This document shows positions 1 to 8,317 of a stretch of 64,000 nucleotides of DNA, piece after piece; the first letter of the stretch is position 1; every line of letters begins with the position of its first letter. Both the position numbers and the translations under genes were made by a program. This stretch comes from Janthinobacterium sp. SUN073 (GTDB lineage Bacteria > Pseudomonadota > Gammaproteobacteria > Burkholderiales > Burkholderiaceae_D): positions 1,072,781-1,136,780 of the forward strand of contig NZ_JAPUBT010000001.1 of NCBI RefSeq assembly GCF_030397665.1. The letters are read 5' to 3'. A model generated the notes under the pieces. It ran no database searches. It had not been told where the DNA came from and saw only the letters and a list, made by a program, of their open reading frames with translations.

Positions 1-185
1 CAAATCCTTGGCGACAGCCTACGGGCTCCGCGCGAAAAATTATACATTCAATAAGTTTCGGCAAACAGCGCCAGACAGTCACGCCACATGCGGCAGCCAC
101 GCCGCGACCATTCCCGAGCGGCATCCAGCCATCACTGCGCACACACGGCTATTGGAGAGGCGCGCCCTAACGCAACAACATGCCG

Positions 186-217
186 AAAAAAAAGCGCTGG
201 AGATAATGCTCCAGCGC
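186..217 (-). terminator. Rho-independent terminator behind the RNA helicase
   Basis: A 9-bp perfect stem (GCGCTGGAG pairing with CTCCAGCGC) with a 6-base loop is followed, reading on the minus strand, by a run of eight T. It lies about 35 bases after the helicase stop codon, so it is the likely end of that transcript. The 185 bases to the left hold no gene I can recognise. Confidence 0.85.
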
Positions 218-251
218 CTATGCCACCCAGTATACATACCGATAAAAATTA

Positions 252-1805
252 CTACTTCAACAACCCACCCAGCAACGCTGCCACCTTCTGCTTCGGCTTG
301 GCCGCGGCAGGCGCCATGCTGGCGGCAGCGGGAGCCGCTGCCTTGGCTGGCTCATACGGCTTCAGGAACCAGGGATCGGCCTTTTCGCGGCGGGCGCCGG
401 GACCAAAGGCGGGACGCGCACCGCGCTCGGCGGAGCGGCTGTCGCGGCTGCTGTCGCCAGCATGGCGGCTCTCGGGAGCACGCGCGGGACGCGCCTCGCT
501 ACCTTCGGTCCGGCGCGGCGGACGGCGCTCGCTGTCGCTGCTGCGGGCAGGAGCTGGATTGAAGCCCGTCAATTCGCCGCGCTTGATGCTTTGCTTGATG
601 AGTTTTTCGATGTCCGTCAGCAGGCGCTCGTCTTTATCCGAATAGATCGAAATGGCGTCGCCCGAGGCGCCGGCGCGGCCCGTACGGCCGATGCGGTGCA
701 CATAATCTTCCGCGTTGTACGGCAAGTCGAAATTGATGACGCAAGGCAAGTCGGATATATCCAGGCCACGCGCCGCCACGTCGGTCGCCACCAGCACGTC
801 GATCTCGCCCTTCTTGAACGCTTCCAGCGCCGCCATGCGCTCTTGCTGGCTCTTGTCGCCATGAATCGCCGTGGCGCTCATGCCTTCCTGCTCCAGCACG
901 CGGGCCAGGCGCGAGGCGCCGATCTTGGTGTTCGAGAATACGATGACCTGCTTCAGGTCGCGCTGGCGCAGCAGATGGGCTACCAGGGCATGCTTCTGGT
1001 CTTCCGTTACCTTGTAGACCACTTGCGTGACCTTGTCGGCCGTCTGGTTGCTGCGCGCCACTTCGATCGTCAGCGGATCGTTGAGGAAGGTCGCGGCCAG
1101 CTTCTTGATTTCTGGCGAGAACGTAGCCGAGAACATCAGGTTCTGGCGCTGCTTCGGCAGCAAGTTGATGATGCGCTGCAAGTCCGGCAAGAAGCCCATG
1201 TCCAGCATGCGGTCGGCTTCATCCATGACCAGCATCTGCACCTGGCTCAGGCTGATGTTCTTTTGCTCGATATGGTCGAGCAAGCGGCCCGGCGTGGCGA
1301 TGACAATTTCCACGCCGCCGCGCAAGATGACCGTTTGCGGTTTCATGTCCATGCCGCCGAAAACGACCGTCGAACGCAGCGGCGTGTGCTTGGCGTAGGC
1401 CTTGACGTTTTCCGCCACCTGCACCGCTAGTTCGCGGGTCGGCGTCAGGATCAGCGCGCGCACCGGGTGGCGCGCCGGCGACATGCTGCTGCTGGCATGC
1501 GCCATCAGCAACTGGATGATCGGCAAGGAAAAACCGGCCGTCTTGCCGGTGCCCGTTTGCGCGGCGCCCATCACATCGCGCCCTTGCAGCACTACGGGAA
1601 TGGCTTGCTCCTGGATCGGTGTCGGACGGGTGTATCCCTGATCGGTCAGTGCGCGCTGGATTTCAGGCGCGAGGCCAAAATCGGCAAAAGTCAGGGTGGG
1701 GGCAGCGGATGCTGCAGGTGCAGGTGCAGGTGCAGGTGCAGCGGCGGGCGCCGCTTCAGGGGCAATCGCCGGGCTGGGCGTAGGAGTCGATTCGGTTTCA
1801 GACAT
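252..1805 (-). CDS. rhlE: DEAD-box ATP-dependent RNA helicase, RhlE type
   Basis: This enzyme unwinds or remodels RNA with ATP, probably in ribosome assembly, RNA decay or cold adaptation. The 517-residue protein shows the Q motif around residues 39-68, Walker A AQTGTGKT at 82-89, PTREL near 122, DEAD at 195-198, SAT at 226-228 and HRIGRTGR at 370-377. A low-complexity Ala/Pro leader comes first, and a basic, disordered tail of about 110 residues ends in a short Leu/Gly segment, as is common in beta-proteobacterial RhlE proteins. The longest frame starts at 1841. I chose the ATG at 1805 because the extra N-terminal residues match nothing in the family. The gene stands alone with its own terminator. 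Assignment to RhlE rather than another DEAD-box paralog rests on overall resemblance. Confidence 0.93.
   Translation of the reverse strand: MSETESTPTPSPAIAPEAAPAAAPAPAPAPAASAAPTLTFADFGLAPEIQRALTDQGYTRPTPIQEQAIPVVLQGRDVMGAAQTGTGKTAGFSLPIIQLLMAHASSSMSPARHPVRALILTPTRELAVQVAENVKAYAKHTPLRSTVVFGGMDMKPQTVILRGGVEIVIATPGRLLDHIEQKNISLSQVQMLVMDEADRMLDMGFLPDLQRIINLLPKQRQNLMFSATFSPEIKKLAATFLNDPLTIEVARSNQTADKVTQVVYKVTEDQKHALVAHLLRQRDLKQVIVFSNTKIGASRLARVLEQEGMSATAIHGDKSQQERMAALEAFKKGEIDVLVATDVAARGLDISDLPCVINFDLPYNAEDYVHRIGRTGRAGASGDAISIYSDKDERLLTDIEKLIKQSIKRGELTGFNPAPARSSDSERRPPRRTEGSEARPARAPESRHAGDSSRDSRSAERGARPAFGPGARREKADPWFLKPYEPAKAAAPAAASMAPAAAKPKQKVAALLGGLLK
1713..1740. repeat. Hexanucleotide tandem repeat in the helicase N-terminus
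   Basis: Four and two-thirds copies of TGCAGG (read on the plus strand) encode the alternating Ala-Pro run near residues 22-31 of the helicase. The unit is six bases, so copy-number changes would keep the frame and only lengthen or shorten the linker. Confidence 0.8.
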
Positions 1806-2169
1806 AAATTTTCTGGTGTGCCTCCGCACTGCGGAAGCCATGCTTTCTCAATAAACAACATTTCGGGGCACAGGCAGCTCCGTCTTGCAAGCCATGGATC
1901 ATCGTTCTTGCGGCACCTCCGTGCTCCGGGACATGCTGTATGGCGTATGCGGGAGCGTCGAAGAGATGTGCTGCGATGGCGGCGGAGATCGCGCCGGCGG
2001 AACATCGCGCGCAGAAGATACAATATCAGTGCTGTAAACGATACCCTAATTCACCGCAACTGTACACGGAAACCGTGATTTTTGAGCAAAAAGCGTTCCA
2101 GCAATGGCACGCTGGAATGCCGTATGATGCCAGCTCCGATGCCAGCTCCGCCGTCGCCCTGCCCTCACC
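1806..2169. other. Intergenic region between helicase and oxidoreductase-like gene
   Basis: This 364-base divergent gap must carry the helicase promoter (minus) and the promoter of the small downstream gene (plus). A 7-8 bp inverted repeat (GTTCCAGC with GCTGGAAT) sits at about 2095-2117, and a 12-base sequence, GATGCCAGCTCC, is repeated in tandem just after it. I see no convincing coding frame in it. Confidence 0.5.
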
Positions 2170-2388
2170 ATGCCCACCCCGCCTTTACCCCACGATCCGC
2201 AACCACAAGCGCCCAGCAAGCCGGGCAATGACGAGTGTTGCCACAGCGGTTGCACCTTTTGCGTGCTGGAAATGTACCAGGAAGACCTGGCCGCCTACGA
2301 AGAGGCCCTGAGGGCATGGCAACAACGCCAGCAAGCCGCTGCCGCACCTGCCACCCAAGGCATCAAAACACCGCGCAAGCGCGCCTAA
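2170..2388 (+). CDS. Small oxidoreductase-like domain protein (PF09791-type)
   Basis: This 72-residue protein carries a compact cysteine cluster, CCHSGCTFC at residues 23-31, followed by VLEMYQEDLAAYEEAL. That is the signature of the short oxidoreductase-like family, whose mitochondrial relatives are also small. The cysteines look able to bind a metal or cofactor, but no reaction is established for the family. The Ala/Gln-rich and basic tail is probably disordered. It converges on the chemoreceptor gene with 8 bases between stop codons. No strong ribosome binding site is visible, so the start is the only plausible one rather than a well-supported one. Confidence 0.75.
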   Translation: MPTPPLPHDPQPQAPSKPGNDECCHSGCTFCVLEMYQEDLAAYEEALRAWQQRQQAAAAPATQGIKTPRKRA

Positions 2389-2396
2389 TTTCTTAA

Positions 2397-4082
2397 TTAA
2401 AAGCTTTCCCACTCATCCACTGGCGCCGTGCGACGCGCCGTGCTGGCCAGTTGACGCGGTGCCGCGGCCGGCGTCACGGCTGCAGGCGCCTTGACGGTGA
2501 CTGGCGCGCGCGGCCGGCTCACGGCGGCGCTGGCCACATCGAGCTTGAAGATGCTGACCACTTCGCTCAGGCTGGCGGCCTGCTCCTGCATCGATTCAGC
2601 CGCCGCGGCCGCCTCTTCCACCAGGGCCGCATTTTGCTGCGTCACCTGGTCCATCTGGGCGATGGCCTGGTTGACCTGCTCGATACCGGCGCTCTGCTCG
2701 CTGCTGGCGGCGGTGATCTCGCTCATGATGTCCGTCACGCGGGTGATGCTGGCAACGATGTCATCCATCGTGCGGCCCGCCTGATCCACCAGTTTCGATC
2801 CCGCCTCGACTTTCTCGACCGAATCGCCGATCAGGACCTTGATATCCTTGGCCGCCGCGGCCGAGCGTTGCGCCAGGTTGCGCACTTCCGTGGCCACAAC
2901 GGCAAAGCCGCGTCCCTGCTCGCCTGCGCGCGCTGCCTCGACAGCGGCATTCAAGGCCAGGATATTGGTCTGGAAAGCAATGCCGTCGATGACGGCGATG
3001 ATGTCGACGATCTTGCGCGACGAGGCATTGATCGACGCCATCGTGCCCACCACTTCGCTGACGACCTTGCCGCCCTCGATGGCGATGCTCGACGAGGTCA
3101 GCGCCATGGTGTTGGCCTGGCGCGCATTGTCCGCATTCTGTTTGACGGTCGAGGTCAGCTCTTCCATCGAGGAAGCCGTTTCTTCCAGCGAACTGGCCTG
3201 CTCTTCCGTGCGCGACGACAAATCCTGGTTGCCGGCGGCAATCTGGCTCGACGCCGTGGCGATGGTATCGGTGCCAGTGCGCACCTGGCCCACCAGGTTC
3301 TGCAGGCTGGCATTCATGTCTTTCAAGGCCTGCATCAATTGCCCTGTTTCATCTTGCGATTGCACAACGATATGCGCCGTCAAGTCGCCGGCCGCCACCT
3401 GGCGCGCCACGCCAACGGCCGCGATCAGCGGACGCGCCACACTGCGCGCCACCCACAGCGCCAGCAGCATGCCGATGACGACGATGCCCACCAGCAAGCC
3501 GATCAGGCTGGCGCGCGAGGCCGCATACGTTGCATCGGCGCTGGCACTCGAACGCACGCCACCGTCCGTATTAATCGACACCAGTTTATCGAGGAGCACC
3601 ATCATGTCCGCCATGACCTTGGCCGACGGCCCCACGGCCAGCGCGCGCGCCTCTTCCTTTTTCATCTCGCGCGACAGGCTCAGCACGGTTGCGTGCAGGC
3701 GCATGAATTCATCGTTGAGCGCCAGGAAGCGCTCGAAGACTTCTTGCTCGCCCGGTTCGGAGATCAGGCGGCGGTAGTTGTCCCCATCGGCCTTCAGCTT
3801 GGTCTGCGTTTCCGTCATGCGCGTTTCGTTCTGCGCCATGTCGGCATCCTGCACAGCCAGCATGTGCGCCAGTTCCCAGCGGCGGAAATCGCTGACATCG
3901 CTGCGCATGGACATCGCCGCCAGCACGCTGGGCATCCAATTCTCGGACAGGTCGGTCGACGCGGTATTGATGCGCGCCATGGAAAAGATCGCCGACACGC
4001 CCAGCGCCGCCGTCAACAACAGCACGGCGCCAAACGACAAGATCAGCTTGGTGGCAATTTTCAGATCAAAAAACCATTTCAT
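2397..4082 (-). CDS. Methyl-accepting chemotaxis protein with CheR-docking tail
   Basis: This is a transmembrane chemoreceptor that would feed the CheA/CheW pathway. The 561-residue protein has a first membrane segment at about 11-34, a periplasmic helical (four-helix-bundle-type) sensor domain, a second membrane segment at about 188-212, a HAMP domain, and a long signalling coiled coil. The invariant hairpin tip ([19 protein letters not shown]) lies near residues 370-395. The protein ends in Glu-Trp-Glu-Ser-Phe, matching the xWxxF pentapeptide by which CheR or CheB is tethered to high-abundance receptors, joined by a Pro/Ala-rich flexible linker. The longest frame begins at 4256. The ATG at 4082 is chosen because it gives the standard short cytoplasmic N-terminus before the first helix. 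No che genes lie nearby and the ligand cannot be told. Confidence 0.93.
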   Translation of the reverse strand: MKWFFDLKIATKLILSFGAVLLLTAALGVSAIFSMARINTASTDLSENWMPSVLAAMSMRSDVSDFRRWELAHMLAVQDADMAQNETRMTETQTKLKADGDNYRRLISEPGEQEVFERFLALNDEFMRLHATVLSLSREMKKEEARALAVGPSAKVMADMMVLLDKLVSINTDGGVRSSASADATYAASRASLIGLLVGIVVIGMLLALWVARSVARPLIAAVGVARQVAAGDLTAHIVVQSQDETGQLMQALKDMNASLQNLVGQVRTGTDTIATASSQIAAGNQDLSSRTEEQASSLEETASSMEELTSTVKQNADNARQANTMALTSSSIAIEGGKVVSEVVGTMASINASSRKIVDIIAVIDGIAFQTNILALNAAVEAARAGEQGRGFAVVATEVRNLAQRSAAAAKDIKVLIGDSVEKVEAGSKLVDQAGRTMDDIVASITRVTDIMSEITAASSEQSAGIEQVNQAIAQMDQVTQQNAALVEEAAAAAESMQEQAASLSEVVSIFKLDVASAAVSRPRAPVTVKAPAAVTPAAAPRQLASTARRTAPVDEWESF

Positions 4083-4560
4083 GCGTTGCGTTCCTTCATT
4101 AAACGGGTAAACGAGACAAGACAGGCGCGCGCACCGGCACATGCGCGGCGCGGGCAGTGGGGCGATCATGGAAGGCATCGCAGGATGAAGCGGAAGTGAC
4201 CAGGGTTGAAGAGCAAGCGCAGCAGCTCCTATCGAAACGCGCATCAATTTCCACAAGGCAACATTTTATCACCGTTGTACTACCACGCAGAATGATTTGA
4301 CCGCTGCGTGCAGCCAAAGTTCGCGTGTAGCGGACAGCGTGTCGCATTTTGCCCAGGCACCGTTGTTTCCACAGGGGAAATGCAGAAGCAGGCGTAGGAG
4401 TCGGATGACACGAGGCAATGTTCCTAGCCTACATAAGCACGTCGGCTCATCCGATGCCCACCCGCACCCCCTGGTCCTATAGTGGATACAAGATTCAGCA
4501 CAACGCTAGCAAGCCAGAAAAGCAGCGCCATCCAACAAAATCAGAAGACGAGGCCCTACC
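4083..4560. other. Long intergenic region upstream of the Crp/Fnr gene
   Basis: This 478-base divergent gap separates the chemoreceptor and the Crp-family regulator. No gene is evident. It contains crossing inverted repeats at 4394-4453 (see the separate entry) and, close to the regulator, a TATAGT hexamer near 4471-4476 that could be a minus-10 element. I found no good minus-35 partner for it. Confidence 0.5.
4394..4453. other. Interlocking inverted repeats, possible structured RNA
   Basis: Two complementary arm pairs cross each other. GTAGG (4394-4398) can pair with CCTAC (4428-4432), and CGGATGA (4402-4408) can pair with TCATCCG (4447-4453). This order is what an H-type pseudoknot looks like. 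It lies about 110 bases before the Crp/Fnr start. Whether it is transcribed is unknown; it could instead be a pair of protein sites. Confidence 0.35.
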
Positions 4561-5367
4561 ATGTACAAAGCTTATAGCAACCTGACCCCAGCAACGAATA
4601 GCCACGCCGCCGCCCAGCACAACTGGCAAGCCGCGCCAACAACGCCCATGATCAGCATCACGGGCGCGCAACAGAACGAATTGCTGCGCGCCTTGTCGCG
4701 CGCCGATCTGGAGCGCCTTTTTTGCCAGTTGGAACTGGTCGCTTTGCCTGCCGGCAAGCACCTGTTCGATTGCGGCGGCAAGATTGAATACACGTATTTC
4801 CCCACTAACGCCATCGTTTCCCTGTTGTATGTGATGGAAGACGGCGCCACCACCGAGATCGCCGTCATCGGCCGCGAAGGTGTCGCTGGCGTGGTGCTGT
4901 ACGAAGCCGAGCGCGCCACCTGCACCGCCATCGTGCAGACGGCCGGCTACGGTTACCGCCTGAAAACGGCCTTCCTGCGTGAAGTGTTCAATGAGGGCGG
5001 CGCCCTGGCGCAATTACTGATGCGCTACACCAGCGCCATGTTTGCGCAAATGGCACAGAATGTGGTGGGCGGCCGTCATTGCAGCATCGAACAAAAACTG
5101 TGCCGCTGGCTGCTGGACCGCCTCGACCGTTCGCTGTCGAACGAGCTGAAGGTCACGCAAGACACCATGGCCAACATGCTGGGCGTGCGCCGCGAAAGCG
5201 TCACCGTCACGGCCCGCAAGCTGCAGGACGAAGGCTTGATCCAGTACCGTCGCGGCACCGTCGAAGTGCTCGACCGCGAAGGCCTGGAAGCGGCCGCCGG
5301 CAATTGCTACAAGGCGGCGCGCGCCGGTTTCGAACAATTCCGCAGCGGCATCAGCGCACACAACTAA
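4561..5367 (+). CDS. Crp/Fnr-family transcriptional regulator
   Basis: This 268-residue protein joins an N-terminal cyclic-nucleotide-binding-type beta-barrel (about residues 45-160) to a C-terminal winged helix. The recognition region is visible as TQDTMANMLGVRRESVTVTA around 198-217. It has no cluster of N-terminal cysteines, so it is not an FNR-type oxygen sensor, and the phosphate-binding cassette of true Crp is not obvious. The effector is therefore unknown. Related proteins of this shape are common in Oxalobacteraceae. The ATG at 4561 is preceded by GACGAGG at suitable spacing. The first 40 residues are low in conservation. The gene is monocistronic and is followed by a terminator shared with the convergent GFA gene. 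Confidence 0.88.
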   Translation: MYKAYSNLTPATNSHAAAQHNWQAAPTTPMISITGAQQNELLRALSRADLERLFCQLELVALPAGKHLFDCGGKIEYTYFPTNAIVSLLYVMEDGATTEIAVIGREGVAGVVLYEAERATCTAIVQTAGYGYRLKTAFLREVFNEGGALAQLLMRYTSAMFAQMAQNVVGGRHCSIEQKLCRWLLDRLDRSLSNELKVTQDTMANMLGVRRESVTVTARKLQDEGLIQYRRGTVEVLDREGLEAAAGNCYKAARAGFEQFRSGISAHN

Positions 5368-5393
5368 GTAATCAGCGCTAATTAATCAGCGCG

Positions 5394-5416
5394 AGCACGC
5401 TTCGGCGTGCTTTTTT
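5394..5416 (+). terminator. Terminator of the Crp/Fnr gene
   Basis: AGCACGC and GCGTGCT form a tight stem with a short TTCG-type loop, followed by six T on the plus strand. It abuts the stop codon of the convergent GFA gene. Confidence 0.88.
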
Positions 5417-5847
5417 CATTCCGGGGCGTTAACTCTGCTGCAAACCAGATGCCCCTCATCAGCAGCGGCAGTGGCGACCAACCACCAGTGCGGCTTGCGA
5501 TCTTCAAACGAGTGGTATTCGGGCGCAAACGCGGCCTGGCCAGGATCATCAAAACTGCCCACCAGCAAGGCTACCGTCGGCGCATCGTCGATGGCGCCGA
5601 TGGAACTGCCGCAAGCGGCGCAAAAGGCCCGGCTGGAATACTCGGAAGAACGGTAAGTGGCCGGTGTGCCGGCCGTACCCGTCCAGCGTACTTGATCGCG
5701 CGCAAACTCCACCCAGGCCACCGTCGGCGCGCCCGTGTGCTGCTGGCAATTGCGGCACGAGCAGCTGTGCGGATTGCTGCCCTCGCCTGTTACTTCGAAG
5801 CGCACTGCGCCACATAAACAGCCGCCTTTCTGCACCACTTTCCCCAT
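5416..5847 (-). CDS. GFA-family zinc protein (glutathione-dependent formaldehyde-activating / CENP-V fold)
   Basis: This 143-residue protein carries the two zinc-binding cysteine groups of the GFA fold: GGCLCGAVRF near the N-terminus with SCSCRNCQ about 25 residues later, and AFCAACGSS near residue 100. Founding members were described as speeding the formaldehyde-glutathione adduct reaction, but most members have no proven activity. I would not infer formaldehyde metabolism here, since no dehydrogenase lies nearby. The start at 5847 is supported by GAGGAG seven bases upstream and by the family's short N-terminus; the longer frame to 6027 is rejected. Confidence 0.87.
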   Translation of the reverse strand: MGKVVQKGGCLCGAVRFEVTGEGSNPHSCSCRNCQQHTGAPTVAWVEFARDQVRWTGTAGTPATYRSSEYSSRAFCAACGSSIGAIDDAPTVALLVGSFDDPGQAAFAPEYHSFEDRKPHWWLVATAAADEGHLVCSRVNAPE

Positions 5848-5968
5848 TGCGTCTCCTCGTTTGCACCGTTGCGTACCCCGCCAGCTGGCACGGTCCCGGT
5901 ACAATATTGCCATAAACCCCTCGCTGGCGCGACCCGCAACGGAGAGCGCCGGCATTACGAAAGAATAA

Positions 5969-6460
5969 ATGGAAGACATCAATTGCGAAGGCTTGCCGCA
6001 CATCCGCGTACTGGCAGGCGAAAACACCGACGGCCCCGTGTATGAAACCCTGCCAGCGCGCCAGATCGACGAACACGTCTACGAACTGCTGGCCTCGCCC
6101 GGCCTGACCCTGAACCTGGCGCGCGGCGACATCGTCAGCATCGTCGACCCGCTGGCCCCCGCCGAAGTCTTAAAGCGCGGCGGCAACTTCTGCATCCAGA
6201 TCTATGCTGACGACGTGCCGCAAGAAGCAGTCGACCAACTCGAGCGCGACGTGCAGGAGCAACTGGGCGGCACCATGGATGGCCAGTACAAGGGCAATCT
6301 CACCTTCAGCGTGCCGGGACACCACGGCATCTACAACGTCAACGGTCCCTTCGACGCCTTCCGCACGGCGACGGGCGTGGAATGGTATTTCGCCAACATC
6401 TACGTCAACCTCGACGACGACGATGATGAAACCTTGCTCAACTGGTGGGTGGATATGTAA
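5969..6460 (+). CDS. Uncharacterised acidic protein, DUF4265-like
   Basis: The 163-residue soluble protein has no signal peptide or membrane segment. The first half (residues 10-80) has the pattern of DUF4265 proteins: a YELLASPG-type strand, then LARGDIVSIVDP, then a GGNFCIQIYADD strand. The C-terminal part holds HHGIYNVNGPF and a very acidic stretch of six Asp/Glu. No enzymatic residues stand out. In polymorphic-toxin regions, DUF4265 proteins sometimes sit near effectors, and an amidase effector candidate follows 120 bases downstream, but that link is only suggestive. It is transcribed away from the GFA gene. Confidence 0.65.
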   Translation: MEDINCEGLPHIRVLAGENTDGPVYETLPARQIDEHVYELLASPGLTLNLARGDIVSIVDPLAPAEVLKRGGNFCIQIYADDVPQEAVDQLERDVQEQLGGTMDGQYKGNLTFSVPGHHGIYNVNGPFDAFRTATGVEWYFANIYVNLDDDDDETLLNWWVDM

Positions 6461-6580
6461 GCATGCCCGTGCGCCAGGCAGGGCCATGACACATGTCAAA
6501 GCTCCGCTCTGGCACACATCAAGCTGCTTGCCCGCGCCTTGCGTACGCTCTCTCTATCGTCAACCACAGAGAGAAACGAT

Positions 6581-6949
6581 ATGCCCTACATTGCGCGTGC
6601 CGACTATGCAAAACAAAAAGAAATGGTGGGAAATGGCGAGTGCGTTACCCTGGTCAGACATCTCGCTGGCGCCCGCGCCTCATCGCTTTGGCGCGAAGGA
6701 GACAAAGTGCCGGACCTGCTGGAAAAAGGCGGCATTTCGAAAGGCACGGTGATTGCCACCTTCGTCAACGGCCGCTATCAGAATCTGCGGCAGGGCAACC
6801 ATGCGGCGCTATTCATTCGCCAGGTGCCTGGCGGCATTGAAATTTTCGACCAGTGGCGCAACCATAAACCTAGCGCCCGCGTGATCTACTTTGGCCGTTC
6901 GGCGGCCGGGGCATCGAATCGCCCCGAACTCTATTCGGTGGTGGAATGA
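6581..6949 (+). CDS. BPSL0067-family protein, probable type VI amidase effector (Tae2-like)
   Basis: The 122-residue protein belongs by sequence to the BPSL0067 family. From memory of the literature, that family includes Burkholderia Tae2, a papain-like DL-endopeptidase delivered by type VI secretion to cut peptidoglycan cross-links. The expected catalytic pair is visible: Cys21 in GNGECVTLV, at the start of a helix, and His74 in GNHAALFI, at the start of a strand. Asp90/Gln91 are candidates for the third position. There is no signal peptide, as expected for a T6SS cargo. The start at 6581 is preceded by AGAGAG-type sequence; the longer frame from 6539 is not conserved. The stop overlaps the next gene by 4 bases (ATGA), coupling it to a secreted small protein that fits an immunity partner. 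No T6SS structural genes lie in the window. Confidence 0.75.
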   Translation: MPYIARADYAKQKEMVGNGECVTLVRHLAGARASSLWREGDKVPDLLEKGGISKGTVIATFVNGRYQNLRQGNHAALFIRQVPGGIEIFDQWRNHKPSARVIYFGRSAAGASNRPELYSVVE

Positions 6950-7347
6950 AGCCGCTCGCACTGCTGGCATTGCTCATCGCTGCCGCGGCGATGCGGCCAG
7001 TTGCAGCAGCCCCCGATGCGTCCGTTTCTTGCCCGCAAGCAGCTCCATCAAGCTGGAACCTGCCAGCCGCCAGGCTCGACAGCGTGCGCGTGCTGTCCTA
7101 TCCGACGGATCAGCCGCCAGTGGACGGTGAAGCCTTGCCTATCCTGGCTCCAGTCCGGGAATGGACACGCGCCGGCACCTTGTATCAACGCTGGGACATC
7201 AATTTTGATGCGCCCCAATATCTGTTCCAGGTGGACTGCCTGTATGCCGGCTCCGAGCGCTACCTGCGCATGGCTTTGCCAAGCGTCAAACAGTGCGTCG
7301 CAGCCATTACACAGCGAACGAAAATAGTCAGGTTTCAGTGCAAATAG
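6946..7347 (+). CDS. STY0301-family periplasmic protein, probable cognate immunity (Tai2-like)
   Basis: The 133-residue product has a clear signal peptide (residues 1-22, ending Ala-Ala-Ala-Pro), so it acts in the periplasm, where a peptidoglycan amidase would do harm. The mature part has four cysteines, which could form disulfides, and the strand pattern of the STY0301 family, which usually accompanies BPSL0067-family genes. Translational coupling to the preceding gene through the ATGA overlap supports a two-gene effector-immunity unit. It could instead be a secreted protein of other function. No terminator is obvious before the convergent pdxJ. Confidence 0.68.
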   Translation: MKPLALLALLIAAAAMRPVAAAPDASVSCPQAAPSSWNLPAARLDSVRVLSYPTDQPPVDGEALPILAPVREWTRAGTLYQRWDINFDAPQYLFQVDCLYAGSERYLRMALPSVKQCVAAITQRTKIVRFQCK

Positions 7348-7467
7348 TGCGTTCAGTACCACTCATCAAGCCACTCCCCGCAGTTGCGTCAAACATGCAA
7401 AAATCCATTCATAAATGACTGGTAAGCAAGGTCAGCAAGCGGCAAGCGCGTTCGATGTGCGGCCGCC

Positions 7468-8193
7468 CTACGATTGACATATCTCAAGGTAGCGGCCCAG
7501 CACCTTGTCCATGCCCAGCTCAAGACATTCGACCACCAGCGCATGGCCGATCGACACTTCCAGGATGCCGGGAATGTCCAGGAAACGCGCCAGGTTGTGC
7601 AAATCGAGGTCGTGCCCGGCATTCACGCCCAGTCCCAACGCCTGTGCCCGCCGCGCCGCCTGCAGATACGTCTCAAACACGGCATCGCCTTGCTCGCTGC
7701 CATGGCTTTCCGCAAACCGCTCCGTGTACAGTTCAACGCGCGCTGCCCCCACCTCGCGCGCCCATTCCAGCGCCGGGTAATCGGCATCGACAAACAGGCT
7801 GACGCGGATGCCCAGGTCGTTCAATTGCGCAATGGCGGGACGCAACAACGCTGCATGCTGTTCGATGTCCCAGCCGTGATCGGACGTCAATTGCCCCGGC
7901 ATGTCAGGCACCAGCGTGCATTGTGCGGGTCGCGCATCTTTCACGACCTGCAGAAATTCCGCCGCCGGATAGCCCTCCACATTCAGCTCGCGTCCCCGCT
8001 CCGCGCACAGGCGCTGCAATGGCGCAACATCGTCGTAGCGCGCATGGCGCTGATCCGGGCGCGGGTGCAAGGTGATGCCGGCGGCGCCCAGATCGAGAAA
8101 GCGCGTGGAAAACGCGAGCAGATCCGGGAAATTACGGCCGCGCGAATTGCGCAGCAGGGCGATTTTATTGACGTTGACGGAGAGCTGGGTCAT
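7468..8193 (-). CDS. pdxJ: Pyridoxine 5'-phosphate synthase
   Basis: This is the last ring-forming enzyme of the DXP-dependent vitamin B6 pathway. It condenses 1-deoxyxylulose 5-phosphate with 3-amino-2-oxopropyl phosphate. The 241-residue TIM-barrel protein has the family's N-terminal LSVNVNKIALLRNSRG, the GAAGITLHPRPDQRH loop near 38-52, the catalytic Glu of NVEGYP near 72, and GLGVNAGHDL and EVSIGHALV toward the C-terminus. The start at 8193 (MTQLSVN) matches known PdxJ proteins; the longer frame to 8319 would overlap the divergent HAD gene. In many beta-proteobacteria pdxJ lies with recO or acpS, but here it stands alone. Confidence 0.96.
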   Translation of the reverse strand: MTQLSVNVNKIALLRNSRGRNFPDLLAFSTRFLDLGAAGITLHPRPDQRHARYDDVAPLQRLCAERGRELNVEGYPAAEFLQVVKDARPAQCTLVPDMPGQLTSDHGWDIEQHAALLRPAIAQLNDLGIRVSLFVDADYPALEWAREVGAARVELYTERFAESHGSEQGDAVFETYLQAARRAQALGLGVNAGHDLDLHNLARFLDIPGILEVSIGHALVVECLELGMDKVLGRYLEICQS

Positions 8194-8317
8194 GGCAGGA
8201 ATGGAGTGAAAGTGACGAGTCTGGCAGCGATTGTAGCGGATCGCCCGCTCGGGGCACCGCCAACCGAACTCAGCGCTACGTGCTACGATGCAAGACAAGT
8301 TCCTTTCAATATATACC

